45,943 bases of DNA from Anaerobutyricum hallii DSM 3353. Lineage in GTDB: Bacteria > Bacillota > Clostridia > Lachnospirales > Lachnospiraceae. Of the stretch, positions 16,173-25,385 are shown piece after piece. Location: contig NZ_ACEP01000069.1 in the NCBI RefSeq assembly GCF_000173975.1, positions 1 to 45,943 of the forward strand, read 5' to 3'. The number at the start of each line of letters is the position of its first letter. The stretch's first letter is position 1. The notes beneath the pieces are model-generated. The model worked only from the letters and a program-made list of their open reading frames with translations, ran no database searches and was not told the origin of the DNA. Position numbers and translations under genes: made by a program.

Positions 16173-18281
16173 ATGAAAACAGATGTGAAGAAAATTTTTG
16201 GTTCCAATGTTTTTAATGACGCAGTAATGAAGGAAAGACTTCCAAAAGCTGCATATAAGAAGATGAAAGCTACAATTGAAGCAGGCGCAGAACTTGATCC
16301 TGAAGTAGCAGACATCGTTGCTCATGAGATGAAAGAATGGGCTCTTGAAAAAGGAGCAACACATTTCACTCACTGGTTCCAGCCATTAACTGGTATCACT
16401 GCTGAAAAGCATGATGCATTTATTGACCCACAGGGTGATGGAACAACATTACTTCGCTTCTCTGGTAAAGAGTTAATCAAAGGTGAGCCAGATGCTTCTT
16501 CTTTTCCATCCGGTGGATTAAGAGCAACATTTGAGGCAAGAGGATATACAGCATGGGATTGCACATCACCAGCATTTATCAAAGAAACACCACATTCTAC
16601 TATTCTTTGCATTCCGACAGCATTCTGCTCTTACAAAGGTGAGGCACTTGATAAGAAGACTCCGCTTCTTCGTTCTATGCAGGCATTAGACGTACAGGCA
16701 ATTCGTATCTTAAGATTATTTGGAAATAAGACAGCAAAACATGTAACAACATCTGTTGGAGCAGAGCAGGAATATTTCCTTGTTGATAAAGGAAACTTCT
16801 TAAAGAGAAAGGATTTAATCTTTACAGGAAGAACATTATTTGGTGCAATGCCTCCAAAAGGACAGGAAATGGATGATCATTACTTCGGTGTTATCCCAGA
16901 AAGAGTTCTTGGATTTATGGAGAAATTTAATGAAGAGTTATGGAAACTTGGCATTTCTGCTAAGACACAGCATAACGAAGTTGCTCCAGCACAGCATGAG
17001 ATCGCTCCTATTTATGACCAGAACAACATTGCTACAGACCACAACCAGTTAGTAATGGAAACAGCACAGAGAGTTGCTGATGAGTTAGGTCTTAAATGTC
17101 TCTTACATGAGAAACCATTCGCAGGAATCAACGGTTCTGGTAAACATAACAACTGGTCTATGTGTACAGATGAGGGAGAGAACCTTTTAGATCCAGGTGA
17201 AACACCACATGAAAATATGCAGTTCTTATTATTCTTAGCTGCAATTCTTCGTGCAGTAGATGAACATGCAGACTTGCTTCGCCTTTCTGCTTCCACACCA
17301 GGTAATGACCACCGTTTAGGAGCAAACGAAGCACCTCCAGCAATCATCTCCGTATTTTTAGGAGAACAGTTAGAGGACGTAGTAGAACAATTCGTAGATA
17401 ATGGAGAAGCAACAAGCTCCTTAGAGGGAGAAGAATACATTTCTGGTGTACATTCTCTTCCACATTTCCAGAAAGATGCTACAGACCGTAACAGAACATC
17501 ACCATTCGCATTCACAGGTAACAAGTTTGAATTCCGTATGGTTGGTTCCACACAGTCTATCGCAGACCCTAACACAGTACTTAACACAATCGTTGCAGAA
17601 GTATTATGTGACATGGCAGACAAACTAGAGGCAGCAGAGGACTTACCAATGGCTCTCCATGACATGATCAAAGATACAATCGCAGCACATAAGAGAATCA
17701 TTTTCAACGGTAACGGATATTCTGATGAATGGGTTGTTGAAGCAGAGAGAAGAGGACTTCCAAACATCAAATGTATGGTAGATGCTGTTCCTGCATTAGT
17801 AAAACCAGAAGCAGTTGAGATCTTTGAAAAACACGGTGTATATACAAAAGCCGAGATGGAATCCCGTGCAGAAGTTATGTACGAAACATATTCTAAGACA
17901 ATCAACATTGAAGCACTTACTATGATTGACATGGCTAAGAAACAGATTGTCCCTGCAACAATCAAATACCAGACCAGCCTTGCAGAATCTGTTAATGCAA
18001 TCAAAGCAGCAAGCAGCGCAGTAGATACTTCTGTACAGGAAGCATTAATGGCAGACATTTCTACAAACTTAAAAGATATGTATGCAGCACTTGCACACCT
18101 CGAAGAAGTAGCAGGCAAGGCAGAAGCTATGGAAGAAGGCGCAGAACAGGGTCACTACTACCATGACGTTGTATTTACAGCAATGGATGAGTTAAGAAAA
18201 CCAGCAGATAAACTTGAAATGTTAGTAGCCAAATCTGCATGGCCATTCCCAAGTTATGGAGATTTAATCTTCGAAGTATAG
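16173..18281 (+). CDS. glnN: Glutamine synthetase type III (GlnN)
   Basis: Makes glutamine from glutamate, ammonia and ATP; the main ammonia-assimilation enzyme in many gut Clostridia and Bacteroides. The 702-residue chain has the GSIII length (about 700) rather than GSI (about 450). Characteristic stretches include [53 protein letters not shown] and [13 protein letters not shown], followed by the [18 protein letters not shown] segment. Strongly biased codons suggest high expression. It is a single-gene unit with a leader hairpin, followed by a long inverted repeat. Confidence 0.96.
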   Translation: MKTDVKKIFGSNVFNDAVMKERLPKAAYKKMKATIEAGAELDPEVADIVAHEMKEWALEKGATHFTHWFQPLTGITAEKHDAFIDPQGDGTTLLRFSGKELIKGEPDASSFPSGGLRATFEARGYTAWDCTSPAFIKETPHSTILCIPTAFCSYKGEALDKKTPLLRSMQALDVQAIRILRLFGNKTAKHVTTSVGAEQEYFLVDKGNFLKRKDLIFTGRTLFGAMPPKGQEMDDHYFGVIPERVLGFMEKFNEELWKLGISAKTQHNEVAPAQHEIAPIYDQNNIATDHNQLVMETAQRVADELGLKCLLHEKPFAGINGSGKHNNWSMCTDEGENLLDPGETPHENMQFLLFLAAILRAVDEHADLLRLSASTPGNDHRLGANEAPPAIISVFLGEQLEDVVEQFVDNGEATSSLEGEEYISGVHSLPHFQKDATDRNRTSPFAFTGNKFEFRMVGSTQSIADPNTVLNTIVAEVLCDMADKLEAAEDLPMALHDMIKDTIAAHKRIIFNGNGYSDEWVVEAERRGLPNIKCMVDAVPALVKPEAVEIFEKHGVYTKAEMESRAEVMYETYSKTINIEALTMIDMAKKQIVPATIKYQTSLAESVNAIKAASSAVDTSVQEALMADISTNLKDMYAALAHLEEVAGKAEAMEEGAEQGHYYHDVVFTAMDELRKPADKLEMLVAKSAWPFPSYGDLIFEV

Positions 18282-18356
18282 GATAGAGAGACAGACTGGG
18301 TGTCGCTTTAGTTTTAGATTAAGATAAAAAGAGAGTTCTTATATACATTTTAGACT

Positions 18357-18623
18357 GCTGATTGGAGTAGGAAACTGTTGCTTTATTGCAACAGAGGAAT
18401 ATGAATGAAGCAAAAACAGAACAGGAGTATGAATCACAACCATTGAAGAACTTTGCCATGCTTATGTTCGTCTTCAGAGAGACAACTTCATTGTCTTCTG
18501 AAGACGAACATAAGCATGACTCGTTCGTCAAATGTTGCAATTCATATCTCCTGTTCTGTTTTTGCTTCAATATTCAGTTTGGCTTATCGCAATAGAGCAA
18601 CAGCTACCTACTCAACTATCAGC
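18357..18623. repeat. Long (~267-base) imperfect inverted repeat
   Basis: The segment folds on itself almost end to end. The outer ends GCTGATTGGAGTAGG and the inverse of CCTACTCAACTATCAGC match, then CTGTTGC (18375) against GCAACAG (18597-18603), GAAGCAAAAACAGAACAGGAG against CTCCTGTTCTGTTTTTGCTTC, and a central perfect arm CATGCTTATGTTCGTCTTCAGA against its inverse around ACTTC. A few internal loops interrupt pairing. It occupies most of the 443 bases between glnN and folC. Short reading frames on both strands follow from the symmetry and are not genes. It may be a MITE-like element or encode a long hairpin RNA. Confidence 0.8.
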
Positions 18624-18653
18624 GGCTGATTTTCGTCCGTTTTATGCAAAGAG

Positions 18654-18682
18654 TTGTACACTTCCCCATTTTATGTTATTAT
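18654..18682 (+). promoter_or_regulatory. Promoter of folate operon
   Basis: TTGTAC (18654-18659), 17 bases, TATTAT (18677-18682), 42 bases before folC and just after the long inverted repeat. Confidence 0.65.
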
Positions 18683-18724
18683 TATCCTCGATTGTATACG
18701 CAATAATATGAAGGAGCGTTAGTA

Positions 18725-20032
18725 ATGAATTACATTTCTTTAATAGAAGAGTTAAAAAAGAGGGGCAGTATACCAGGTCTTGATGCAATTCAGGGGTTGC
18801 TGGAAGAGTTAGGGCATCCAGAAGATGATTTGAAGATTGTACATATTGCCGGAACGAACGGAAAAGGTTCTGTTTTTGCATATCTTTCTTCTATATTAAT
18901 GGCAGCAGGTTTTAAGGTGGGAAGATATATTTCCCCGACTATTTCCTGCTATGAGGAAAGATTCCAGATTAATGGAACGTATATTGCAAAGGATAAGTTA
19001 GAGAGGCTTTACGGTGTTGTAGAAGAAGCGATGCGAAAAGAGGAGGCGAAAATTGGATTAAGACCTACACTTTTTGAAGTGGAGACAGCGCTTTCTTTCT
19101 TATATTTTAAGGAGGAAAAGGTTGATTACGCCTTGGTGGAAGTTGGTATGGGAGGAAGGCTTGATGCCACGAATGTGATTAAGCATCCAGAACTTACTGT
19201 AATTTCTTCCATCAGCTATGATCACAAGGCAATTCTTGGAGATACGTTAGAGGAGATTGCCTGCCAGAAAGCAGGAATTATCAAAGAGAGTGCTCCTGTT
19301 GTTTTATCGGAGAATCCAGAAGAAGTCTGCAAGGTTGTAAAACACGAAGCAGCAGAGAAAAAGGTACATTGCATCGAAGTAAAGCCGCAAGATTATGAGA
19401 TATTAGCGGAAACTCCATATGGAAGTACTTTTTTATGGAAGGAACAGCGTTATGAGACAAAGCTTCCGGGAAACCACCAGATTTCTAACGCTGTGACAGC
19501 CCTTACCGCATCAGAATATCTTTTTGAGAAAGATTATGAGAAGAATGAGGCAAGGAAGAAAATTCCAAAAGAACTAGATACCATGAACATAAAGGCGGCA
19601 CAGCAAGGTGGTATTATAAGGACAATCTGGCCGGGAAGGCTTGAAGTGTTAAAAAAAGAACCTTTATTTTACAGAGATGGTGCACATAATCCAGATGGCG
19701 CACGCAAATTAGCGTCATTTTTGCAAAAACATTTTACAAATAAGAGAATCATTTATATAATGGGAGTGTTAAAGGATAAAGAATATACGAAAATACTCCA
19801 GTATCTTATGCCGATGGCAAAGAAAGTTTATGTATTTAGACCGAATAATGAACGGGGGCTTTCAGCAGAAATTTTAGCAAATACAATAAAAGAGAAAGCG
19901 GATGTTCCAGTTATGATTGAGCCAGACGTAAATACTGCGGTTTCTAAGGCATTGGAGGCTGCACAGCCGGAAGATATTCTGGTGGCCTGTGGTTCGCTCT
20001 CTTTTATGGAAGAAATGGAGGCTATACAGTAA
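18725..20032 (+). CDS. folC: Folylpolyglutamate synthase / dihydrofolate synthase
   Basis: Mur-ligase-family enzyme adding glutamate to dihydropteroate and extending folate polyglutamate tails. The 435 residues contain the ATP-binding loop GTNGKGS (43-49), the folate-loop region RYISPTISCYEERFQING, VEVGMGGRLDATN and the later DGAHNPDGA segment. AAGGAG precedes the ATG. Its stop overlaps the folP start (TAATG), and folP-folBK follow, so the cluster covers the pterin-to-folate branch. Whether this copy does both activities cannot be told from sequence alone. Confidence 0.95.
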   Translation: MNYISLIEELKKRGSIPGLDAIQGLLEELGHPEDDLKIVHIAGTNGKGSVFAYLSSILMAAGFKVGRYISPTISCYEERFQINGTYIAKDKLERLYGVVEEAMRKEEAKIGLRPTLFEVETALSFLYFKEEKVDYALVEVGMGGRLDATNVIKHPELTVISSISYDHKAILGDTLEEIACQKAGIIKESAPVVLSENPEEVCKVVKHEAAEKKVHCIEVKPQDYEILAETPYGSTFLWKEQRYETKLPGNHQISNAVTALTASEYLFEKDYEKNEARKKIPKELDTMNIKAAQQGGIIRTIWPGRLEVLKKEPLFYRDGAHNPDGARKLASFLQKHFTNKRIIYIMGVLKDKEYTKILQYLMPMAKKVYVFRPNNERGLSAEILANTIKEKADVPVMIEPDVNTAVSKALEAAQPEDILVACGSLSFMEEMEAIQ

Positions 20033-20841
20033 TGAAGATAGGAAAATACGAGTTTGACCTTTTACATAAAGGCTATATTATGGGAATTTTAAATGTAACA
20101 CCCGATTCTTTTTCCGATGGCGGCAAATATCAGTCTGTTGATCTGGCGTTAAAACAGGCGGAGAGAATGATAGAGGAAGGTGCAGCAATTTTAGATATCG
20201 GTGGAGAATCTACAAGACCAGGCCATAAGAAGATTACAGACCAGGAAGAAATCGAAAGAGTTGTTCCGGTCATTGAAGCAATAAAGAAGAATTTTGATAT
20301 CGCGGTATCTCTTGATACTTACAAATACGAAGTTTCTAAAGCTGGAATTGCTGCCGGAGCAGATATGATTAACGATATCTGGGGATTGAAATGGGATGAG
20401 AGACTGGCTCCGTTACTTGCCAAAGAGGACGTTGCCTGTTGTCTGATGCACAACAGAGATAATCAGGAGTATACTAATTTTATTGAGGATTTCTGTTCTG
20501 ATATGGAAGAGACACTGGCCATTGCGAAAAAGGCAGGAATCAGGGACGAAAGAATTGTTCTTGATCCAGGTGTTGGCTTTGGAAAAACATTTGAGCAGAA
20601 CCTTTCTATTATGAAGCATATGGATGTATTTTCAAAATGGGGACTTCCTGTGTTACTTGGAACATCAAGAAAGTCTGTGATTGGTCTTGCGTTAAATCTT
20701 CCTGTTGATCAGCGAGAGGAAGGAACTGCGGCAACAACAGTACTTGGCCGTATGAAAGGGGCCTCTATTTTCCGTGTGCACGATGTAAAGACAAACTATA
20801 GAGAATTGAAGATGATTGAGGCAATTCTGGAGGCAGAGTAA
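20032..20841 (+). CDS. folP: Dihydropteroate synthase
   Basis: Condenses hydroxymethyldihydropterin pyrophosphate with p-aminobenzoate, the sulfonamide-sensitive step. The 269-residue TIM barrel shows the signature MGILNVTPDSFSDGG (residues 17-31), then DIGGESTRPG, SLDTYK, NDIWG, LDPGVGFGKT and LLGTSRKS, all expected substrate-binding loops. It starts within the folC stop (TAATG) and is followed one base later by folBK, giving tight translational coupling. Confidence 0.96.
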   Translation: MKIGKYEFDLLHKGYIMGILNVTPDSFSDGGKYQSVDLALKQAERMIEEGAAILDIGGESTRPGHKKITDQEEIERVVPVIEAIKKNFDIAVSLDTYKYEVSKAGIAAGADMINDIWGLKWDERLAPLLAKEDVACCLMHNRDNQEYTNFIEDFCSDMEETLAIAKKAGIRDERIVLDPGVGFGKTFEQNLSIMKHMDVFSKWGLPVLLGTSRKSVIGLALNLPVDQREEGTAATTVLGRMKGASIFRVHDVKTNYRELKMIEAILEAE

Positions 20842-20842
20842 G

Positions 20843-21667
20843 ATGGATGAGATAAGAGTAAAGAATCTGGAAGTATTTTGCCATCACGGTGTATACAAGG
20901 AGGAAAATGTTCTCGGTCAGAAGTTTCTCGTCAATATTGTTTCAAAAGTAGACACAAGGGCTGCAGGAAAGACAGATGAACTTGAATTGTCAGTAAGCTA
21001 CGGAGATATCTGCCGCTGTGTCAAAAAAGAAATGACAAAGCAGAACGACAAACTGTTAGAACGAGTTGCCGAACGCCTTGCAGAGTGTATTCTTTTGCAG
21101 TTTCCACTTATAAAAGAAGTGGAGATTGAAGTGAAAAAGCCGTGGGCACCTGTCTTAATGCATGTGGATTACACTTCTGTTAAGATTAAGAGAAGCTGGC
21201 ATAAAGTATATATTGGTGTTGGTTCTAATCTTGGAGAGCGGGAAGAATATATGAAACTTGCAAAGGAGAAAGTGAGTGCTTTGCCGGATACAAAGAACTT
21301 CAAATCTGCTTCAATTATTGAGACAGAACCATACGGTTATACGGAGCAGGGCAAGTTTTTAAACACAGTATATTCGATTGAAACATTAGATACACCAGCA
21401 GAATTTCTTGACAAACTACATCAGATTGAAAATGAGGCAGAGCGAAAGAGAGAGATTCACTGGGGACCAAGAACATTAGATTTGGATATTCTTTTATATG
21501 ATGATTTAGTGACAGAAGATGAGGAGATTACGATTCCTCATCCAGAACTGACAAAAAGGCTTTTTGTATTAGAGCCATTGTGTGAGTTGACTCCAAGAGG
21601 AATCCATCCGTTAGAGAGAAGAAGATATTCAGATATTTTAGAGGATTTAAAAGAAAAAGAGAAATAA
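20843..21667 (+). CDS. folK: Fused dihydroneopterin aldolase / HPPK (FolB-FolK)
   Basis: A two-domain folate enzyme of 274 residues. Residues 1-118 are dihydroneopterin aldolase (FCHHGVYKEENVLGQKF, catalytic lysine in KKPWAP near residue 100). Residues 120-274 are hydroxymethyldihydropterin pyrophosphokinase (YIGVGSNLGERE, then GPRTLDLDILLYDD and IPHPELTKRLFVLEPL). The fusion performs the two consecutive steps before FolP. I start at ATG 20843, with GGAGG at 20829-20833; a longer frame from 20816 only adds residues encoded inside folP. GTP cyclohydrolase is not nearby. Confidence 0.94.
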   Translation: MDEIRVKNLEVFCHHGVYKEENVLGQKFLVNIVSKVDTRAAGKTDELELSVSYGDICRCVKKEMTKQNDKLLERVAERLAECILLQFPLIKEVEIEVKKPWAPVLMHVDYTSVKIKRSWHKVYIGVGSNLGEREEYMKLAKEKVSALPDTKNFKSASIIETEPYGYTEQGKFLNTVYSIETLDTPAEFLDKLHQIENEAERKREIHWGPRTLDLDILLYDDLVTEDEEITIPHPELTKRLFVLEPLCELTPRGIHPLERRRYSDILEDLKEKEK

Positions 21668-21683
21668 AGGAAGCAGTAGTGGA

Positions 21684-22826
21684 ATGGATAAAGAAATAAG
21701 AAAAGTAGATGATGTACGAGATGATATTACAAAAATAGATTACGAAATTGCAGAGTTATTTGAAAAAAGGATGGGATTTGCCGCAGAATTAGCGCTTTCT
21801 AAAAAGCAGGCGGGAGAATCCATTTATAATAAAAATAAAGAAGACGAAAAGTTATCAGATATTACAAAGAACCGATCCAATCCATTTGTCATAAAGGGAT
21901 TAGAGGAAGTTTTTATTCAGATGATGTCCATAAGCCGCAAATATCAGTATCATATGGTTCACCAGAGAGACCGCTATATTGAGAATTATTTTACCGAAGT
22001 ACCAGAGTTAGTCATGTTCCCAGATACAAGAATTGTTTATCCGGGAGTGCCAGGATCTTTTTCAGAGATGGCATGTGAAAAGTTCTTTGGAGCGGATGTA
22101 GATCATTATGCCGTTGTTAACTTTAAAGATGTTGCGATGGCATTGAATAACGGAGATGCCGATTACGGCGTACTTCCGATTGAGAACTCTTCTGCCGGAG
22201 ATGTTACAGGTGTTTATGACATTTTACTGGAGAATGATGTCTGTATGGTAGGAGAAGTTTTTGTAAAAGTAGAACATTGTCTGCTAGGCTGTCCGGGAAG
22301 TAAGATTGAGGATTTAGAAGTTGTTCTTTCACATCCGCAGGGATTAATGCAGTGTGCTCCATATTTAGAAAACCTGGATGTCAAAAAGGTTAGTGTGGAA
22401 AATACAGCCATTGCTGCTGAGAGAGTAGCAAGAGAGAAAATAATGACACAGGGAGCCATTGCAAGCCGCAGAGCTGCAGAACTTTACGGTCTTGATATTT
22501 TAGATGCAGGTATCAACTTTGACAAAAATAATGTAACTCGTTTTGTAATCCTCTCTAAGAAGAGACAGTACACAGAGAATGCGAATAAGATCAGCATTTC
22601 TTTCTCTCTGCTTCATGAAAGCGGAACTCTTTATAACATATTATCTCATTTCTTATATAATGACTTAAACTTAAGCCATATTGAATCTGTTCCTCTGCCA
22701 GACCAGCAGTGGGAATACCGCTTCTATATTGATATCAACGGAAATCTGCATGATCCGGCAGTAAAAAATGCCCTGCAAGGTGTTCGTACAGAAGTAGCGG
22801 ATTTTAAAATTTTAGGAAACTATTAA
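21684..22826 (+). CDS. pheA: Chorismate mutase / prephenate dehydratase (P-protein)
   Basis: Bifunctional enzyme for phenylalanine synthesis. Residues 1-90 form an AroQ-type chorismate mutase (VRDDITKIDYEIAELFEKRM, later K-K-Q). Residues 115-295 form prephenate dehydratase (VYPGVPGSFSEMA, PIENSSAGDV, and the catalytic NVTRF). A C-terminal ACT domain (about 305-380, with GTLYNILSHF and LSHIESVPLP) should bind phenylalanine for feedback control. The conserved ESRP motif reads ESVP here. The gene follows folBK by 16 bases and may be read with it. Confidence 0.95.
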   Translation: MDKEIRKVDDVRDDITKIDYEIAELFEKRMGFAAELALSKKQAGESIYNKNKEDEKLSDITKNRSNPFVIKGLEEVFIQMMSISRKYQYHMVHQRDRYIENYFTEVPELVMFPDTRIVYPGVPGSFSEMACEKFFGADVDHYAVVNFKDVAMALNNGDADYGVLPIENSSAGDVTGVYDILLENDVCMVGEVFVKVEHCLLGCPGSKIEDLEVVLSHPQGLMQCAPYLENLDVKKVSVENTAIAAERVAREKIMTQGAIASRRAAELYGLDILDAGINFDKNNVTRFVILSKKRQYTENANKISISFSLLHESGTLYNILSHFLYNDLNLSHIESVPLPDQQWEYRFYIDINGNLHDPAVKNALQGVRTEVADFKILGNY

Positions 22827-22853
22827 ACGGTCTACAAAAGGAGCGTAGAGTAC

Positions 22854-25346
22854 ATGAGTGAAACAGTAAAAAATAAGCATGTGAAAAAGAAAAATTCGGC
22901 GGTTTTATTATTAAAGACAGTGATTACAGCGGTTCTTCTTTTCTTTACCTGGTATTTATGCAGTCACTTTATGGAATATCAGAAAAATGCAACAAATCAG
23001 GTAAATAAGTATCGAATTGATCAGGTCTGCCAGTTATCGGCAGGATCTGCTGTAAGCCAGAAGTTTGTTGCAAAACATACACATTTAAAAACGGTAAAAG
23101 TTTATTTTGGCAATGACTATTCTGGACAGGCAAGTGGAAAGGTTATTCTTAATATTATAGATTTAGAAACCGGAAAAAGCATACAGAGACTTACAAAAAA
23201 TATCAGTGATATTGTAAATAATGATTATACAGAATTTAAGACAGATCTGCAGCTGACGAAAAAGAAAGAGTACAGCATTCAGCTTACAACAAGTGGAGCA
23301 GAATCCGGCAAGGAACCTCTTATTTTCCAGTGGACAACAAAGGAAACTGGTTTCCGTGGCAAGTTAAAGATTAATCAGGAAGAGCAGGGTAAGTATCTTG
23401 TATCTAAGCTCTATTATCCAGTAACAATATATCAGCAGTGGGCAGGTATCTGTATGATGATGGCACTTGTCCTTCTTCTTTTATGGTTTGCACTGCCGGC
23501 ACCGGAGATGGTAAAGAAAGCACTTGGTCAGATTCTGTTTTTTGCAGCACCGTTATTTACATTCTGGTTTGTGGAAAGGTTTACTGACAATCCAATTTTT
23601 AGAATGCGTGCTGCAGAATTTTGGCTTAACATATTAGTTTATTATATGTTCTTTGGATTATTGTATCTGATTTTCAATTCCAGGAGAGTATCTGTAACAA
23701 TAGGAAGTATTTTGTGGTGCATTATTGGAATTGCAAACTATTATGTTTTAAGTTTTAAAGGTGCACCGATCGTTCCTTCAGATATTATGTCCGCAAGAAC
23801 AGCTGCGAATGTTGCAGAGAACTATACTTACAGCATTCAGCCGGTATTTGTATGGAATGTCTTATTCCTGCTGTTATATTTAGCCATAATGTGGCGCTGT
23901 CCGGTTCCTAAAAAAATGGGCTGGAAAAAGCGGGTAATTATGCTTGTTGTTATCGGCCTGCTAGGTTCAGTGCTCGGACATTTTGTCGTAGAACAAAAAA
24001 CATTAAAGAACTTTGGCATTAAGAATAACGTGTGGGATCAGAAAAAAGGCTATGCCAAGAATGGACTGTTCTTTGGTTTTGTTCTTAACATGAATTCTCT
24101 GGTGCAGGAAAAACCATCTGATTATTCTGTAGAGGCGGCCAAAGACATTGCCGAGAAATATGAAGAAAAGTTTGCGAATGAAGATTCCGATAAAAAGAAA
24201 AAAGGGCGGTTAGAAACTGCAGATGGTACGAAACCAAATGTAATCGGCATTATGAACGAGGCATTTTCTGATTTAAGTGTTATCAATGAATTTTCCACAA
24301 ATGAAGATTATATGCCATTTATTCATAGTTTAAAGGAGAATACAATAAAAGGTTCTCTTTATATGTCTATCTTCGGTTCAGGAACTTGTAACTCCGAGTT
24401 TGAGTATTTAACTGGAAATAGCATGTCCTTCTTACAAAATGGTATTATTGCATACACACAGGTTGTAAAGGACAAACTTCCTAATATGACCTATCTGTTA
24501 AAAGAACAAGGATATAAAGGCAATCTGGCTTTACATCCTTACCTTGCTTCCGGCTGGAACCGTGTGCAGGTGTATGATTATATGGGATTTGATCATTTTT
24601 ATTCAGAGACAGATTTTAAGAATCCGACAATGTATCGAAAATATATTTCTGATGAATCTGATTTTAAGAAGATAGAGGAGTTATACGAAAACCGTACTGA
24701 GAAAGATGAACCATTTTATCTTTTCAATGTTACGATGCAGAATCACGGTGGATTTGATAAGACGTACTCCAATTTCCATAATGATATACAGATTACAGAT
24801 AATCATAAAAATGAGCAGGCAGAGCAGTATCTTTCCCTTGTAAAGAAGACAGATGATGCGTTTAAACAGCTTGTAGAGTATTTTTCAAAAGTAAAAGAAC
24901 CGACAATCATCGTAATGTATGGTGATCATCAGCCGGCTGTACAGAGCAGCTTCTATGACAGCCTTTTTGGAAAGAGTGCAGGCAGTCTTACAAATGAAGA
25001 ATTAATGAACAAATACAGAACACCATTTATTATCTGGGCAAACTATGATATTAAAGAGAAAACCATAGATAAAATGAGTGCGAACTATTTAAGTGCCTAT
25101 GTGATGAACGAGGCAGGCTTAGAAACAAGCCCATACCAGAAGTTCTTATTAAAACTCCGCAAGAAGCTTCCTGTACTTACGGCAATGGGATGCTTTGATA
25201 AGAAGGGCAAATATTATGAATCTGCTTTAGAATCGCCTTATAGCGATATGGTAAAAGAGTATCAGATATTACAATATAATAATCTTATTGATACAAAACA
25301 TACAGTGAATTCTTTCTTTTATCTTTCTGACGAACAGAAGAAATAA
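22854..25346 (+). CDS. LtaS-like sulfatase-fold transferase with N-terminal extracellular domain
   Basis: An 830-residue membrane enzyme of the lipoteichoic acid synthase/alkaline phosphatase superfamily. One helix at about 16-38 leads to a roughly 150-residue beta-rich domain outside the membrane; four or five more helices follow (about 195-380), then the catalytic domain from 460. The likely metal Glu469 (IMNEAFSDLSV) and nucleophile Thr511 (GSGTCNSEFEYLTG) are present, as are LHPY and YGDHQP. It probably transfers phosphoglycerol to a glycolipid or polysaccharide. The extra N-terminal domain sets it apart from plain LtaS. Confidence 0.85.
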   Translation: MSETVKNKHVKKKNSAVLLLKTVITAVLLFFTWYLCSHFMEYQKNATNQVNKYRIDQVCQLSAGSAVSQKFVAKHTHLKTVKVYFGNDYSGQASGKVILNIIDLETGKSIQRLTKNISDIVNNDYTEFKTDLQLTKKKEYSIQLTTSGAESGKEPLIFQWTTKETGFRGKLKINQEEQGKYLVSKLYYPVTIYQQWAGICMMMALVLLLLWFALPAPEMVKKALGQILFFAAPLFTFWFVERFTDNPIFRMRAAEFWLNILVYYMFFGLLYLIFNSRRVSVTIGSILWCIIGIANYYVLSFKGAPIVPSDIMSARTAANVAENYTYSIQPVFVWNVLFLLLYLAIMWRCPVPKKMGWKKRVIMLVVIGLLGSVLGHFVVEQKTLKNFGIKNNVWDQKKGYAKNGLFFGFVLNMNSLVQEKPSDYSVEAAKDIAEKYEEKFANEDSDKKKKGRLETADGTKPNVIGIMNEAFSDLSVINEFSTNEDYMPFIHSLKENTIKGSLYMSIFGSGTCNSEFEYLTGNSMSFLQNGIIAYTQVVKDKLPNMTYLLKEQGYKGNLALHPYLASGWNRVQVYDYMGFDHFYSETDFKNPTMYRKYISDESDFKKIEELYENRTEKDEPFYLFNVTMQNHGGFDKTYSNFHNDIQITDNHKNEQAEQYLSLVKKTDDAFKQLVEYFSKVKEPTIIVMYGDHQPAVQSSFYDSLFGKSAGSLTNEELMNKYRTPFIIWANYDIKEKTIDKMSANYLSAYVMNEAGLETSPYQKFLLKLRKKLPVLTAMGCFDKKGKYYESALESPYSDMVKEYQILQYNNLIDTKHTVNSFFYLSDEQKK

Positions 25347-25385
25347 GAAAGCCGGAGAAGTGCCAGAGGCAAAAAGGAGGCAGCG

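Noticed and set aside
17012-18118. 368-codon open frame on the minus strand, antisense to glnN
   Set aside because: It is an exact antisense shadow of the strongly codon-biased glnN gene, resembles no protein I know and has no ribosome-binding site. The + strand reading is unmistakable.
18319-18595. Short frames on both strands in the long inverted repeat after glnN
   Set aside because: They are mirror images created by the palindrome and have no coding character.
18654-18724. Tetrahydrofolate riboswitch before folC
   Set aside because: The leader after the promoter is only about 35 bases, too short for this riboswitch, and no consensus segments are present.
20816-20842. Upstream start extending FolB-FolK by nine residues
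   Set aside because: The extension is encoded within folP and lacks a ribosome-binding site, whereas ATG 20843 has GGAGG at suitable distance.
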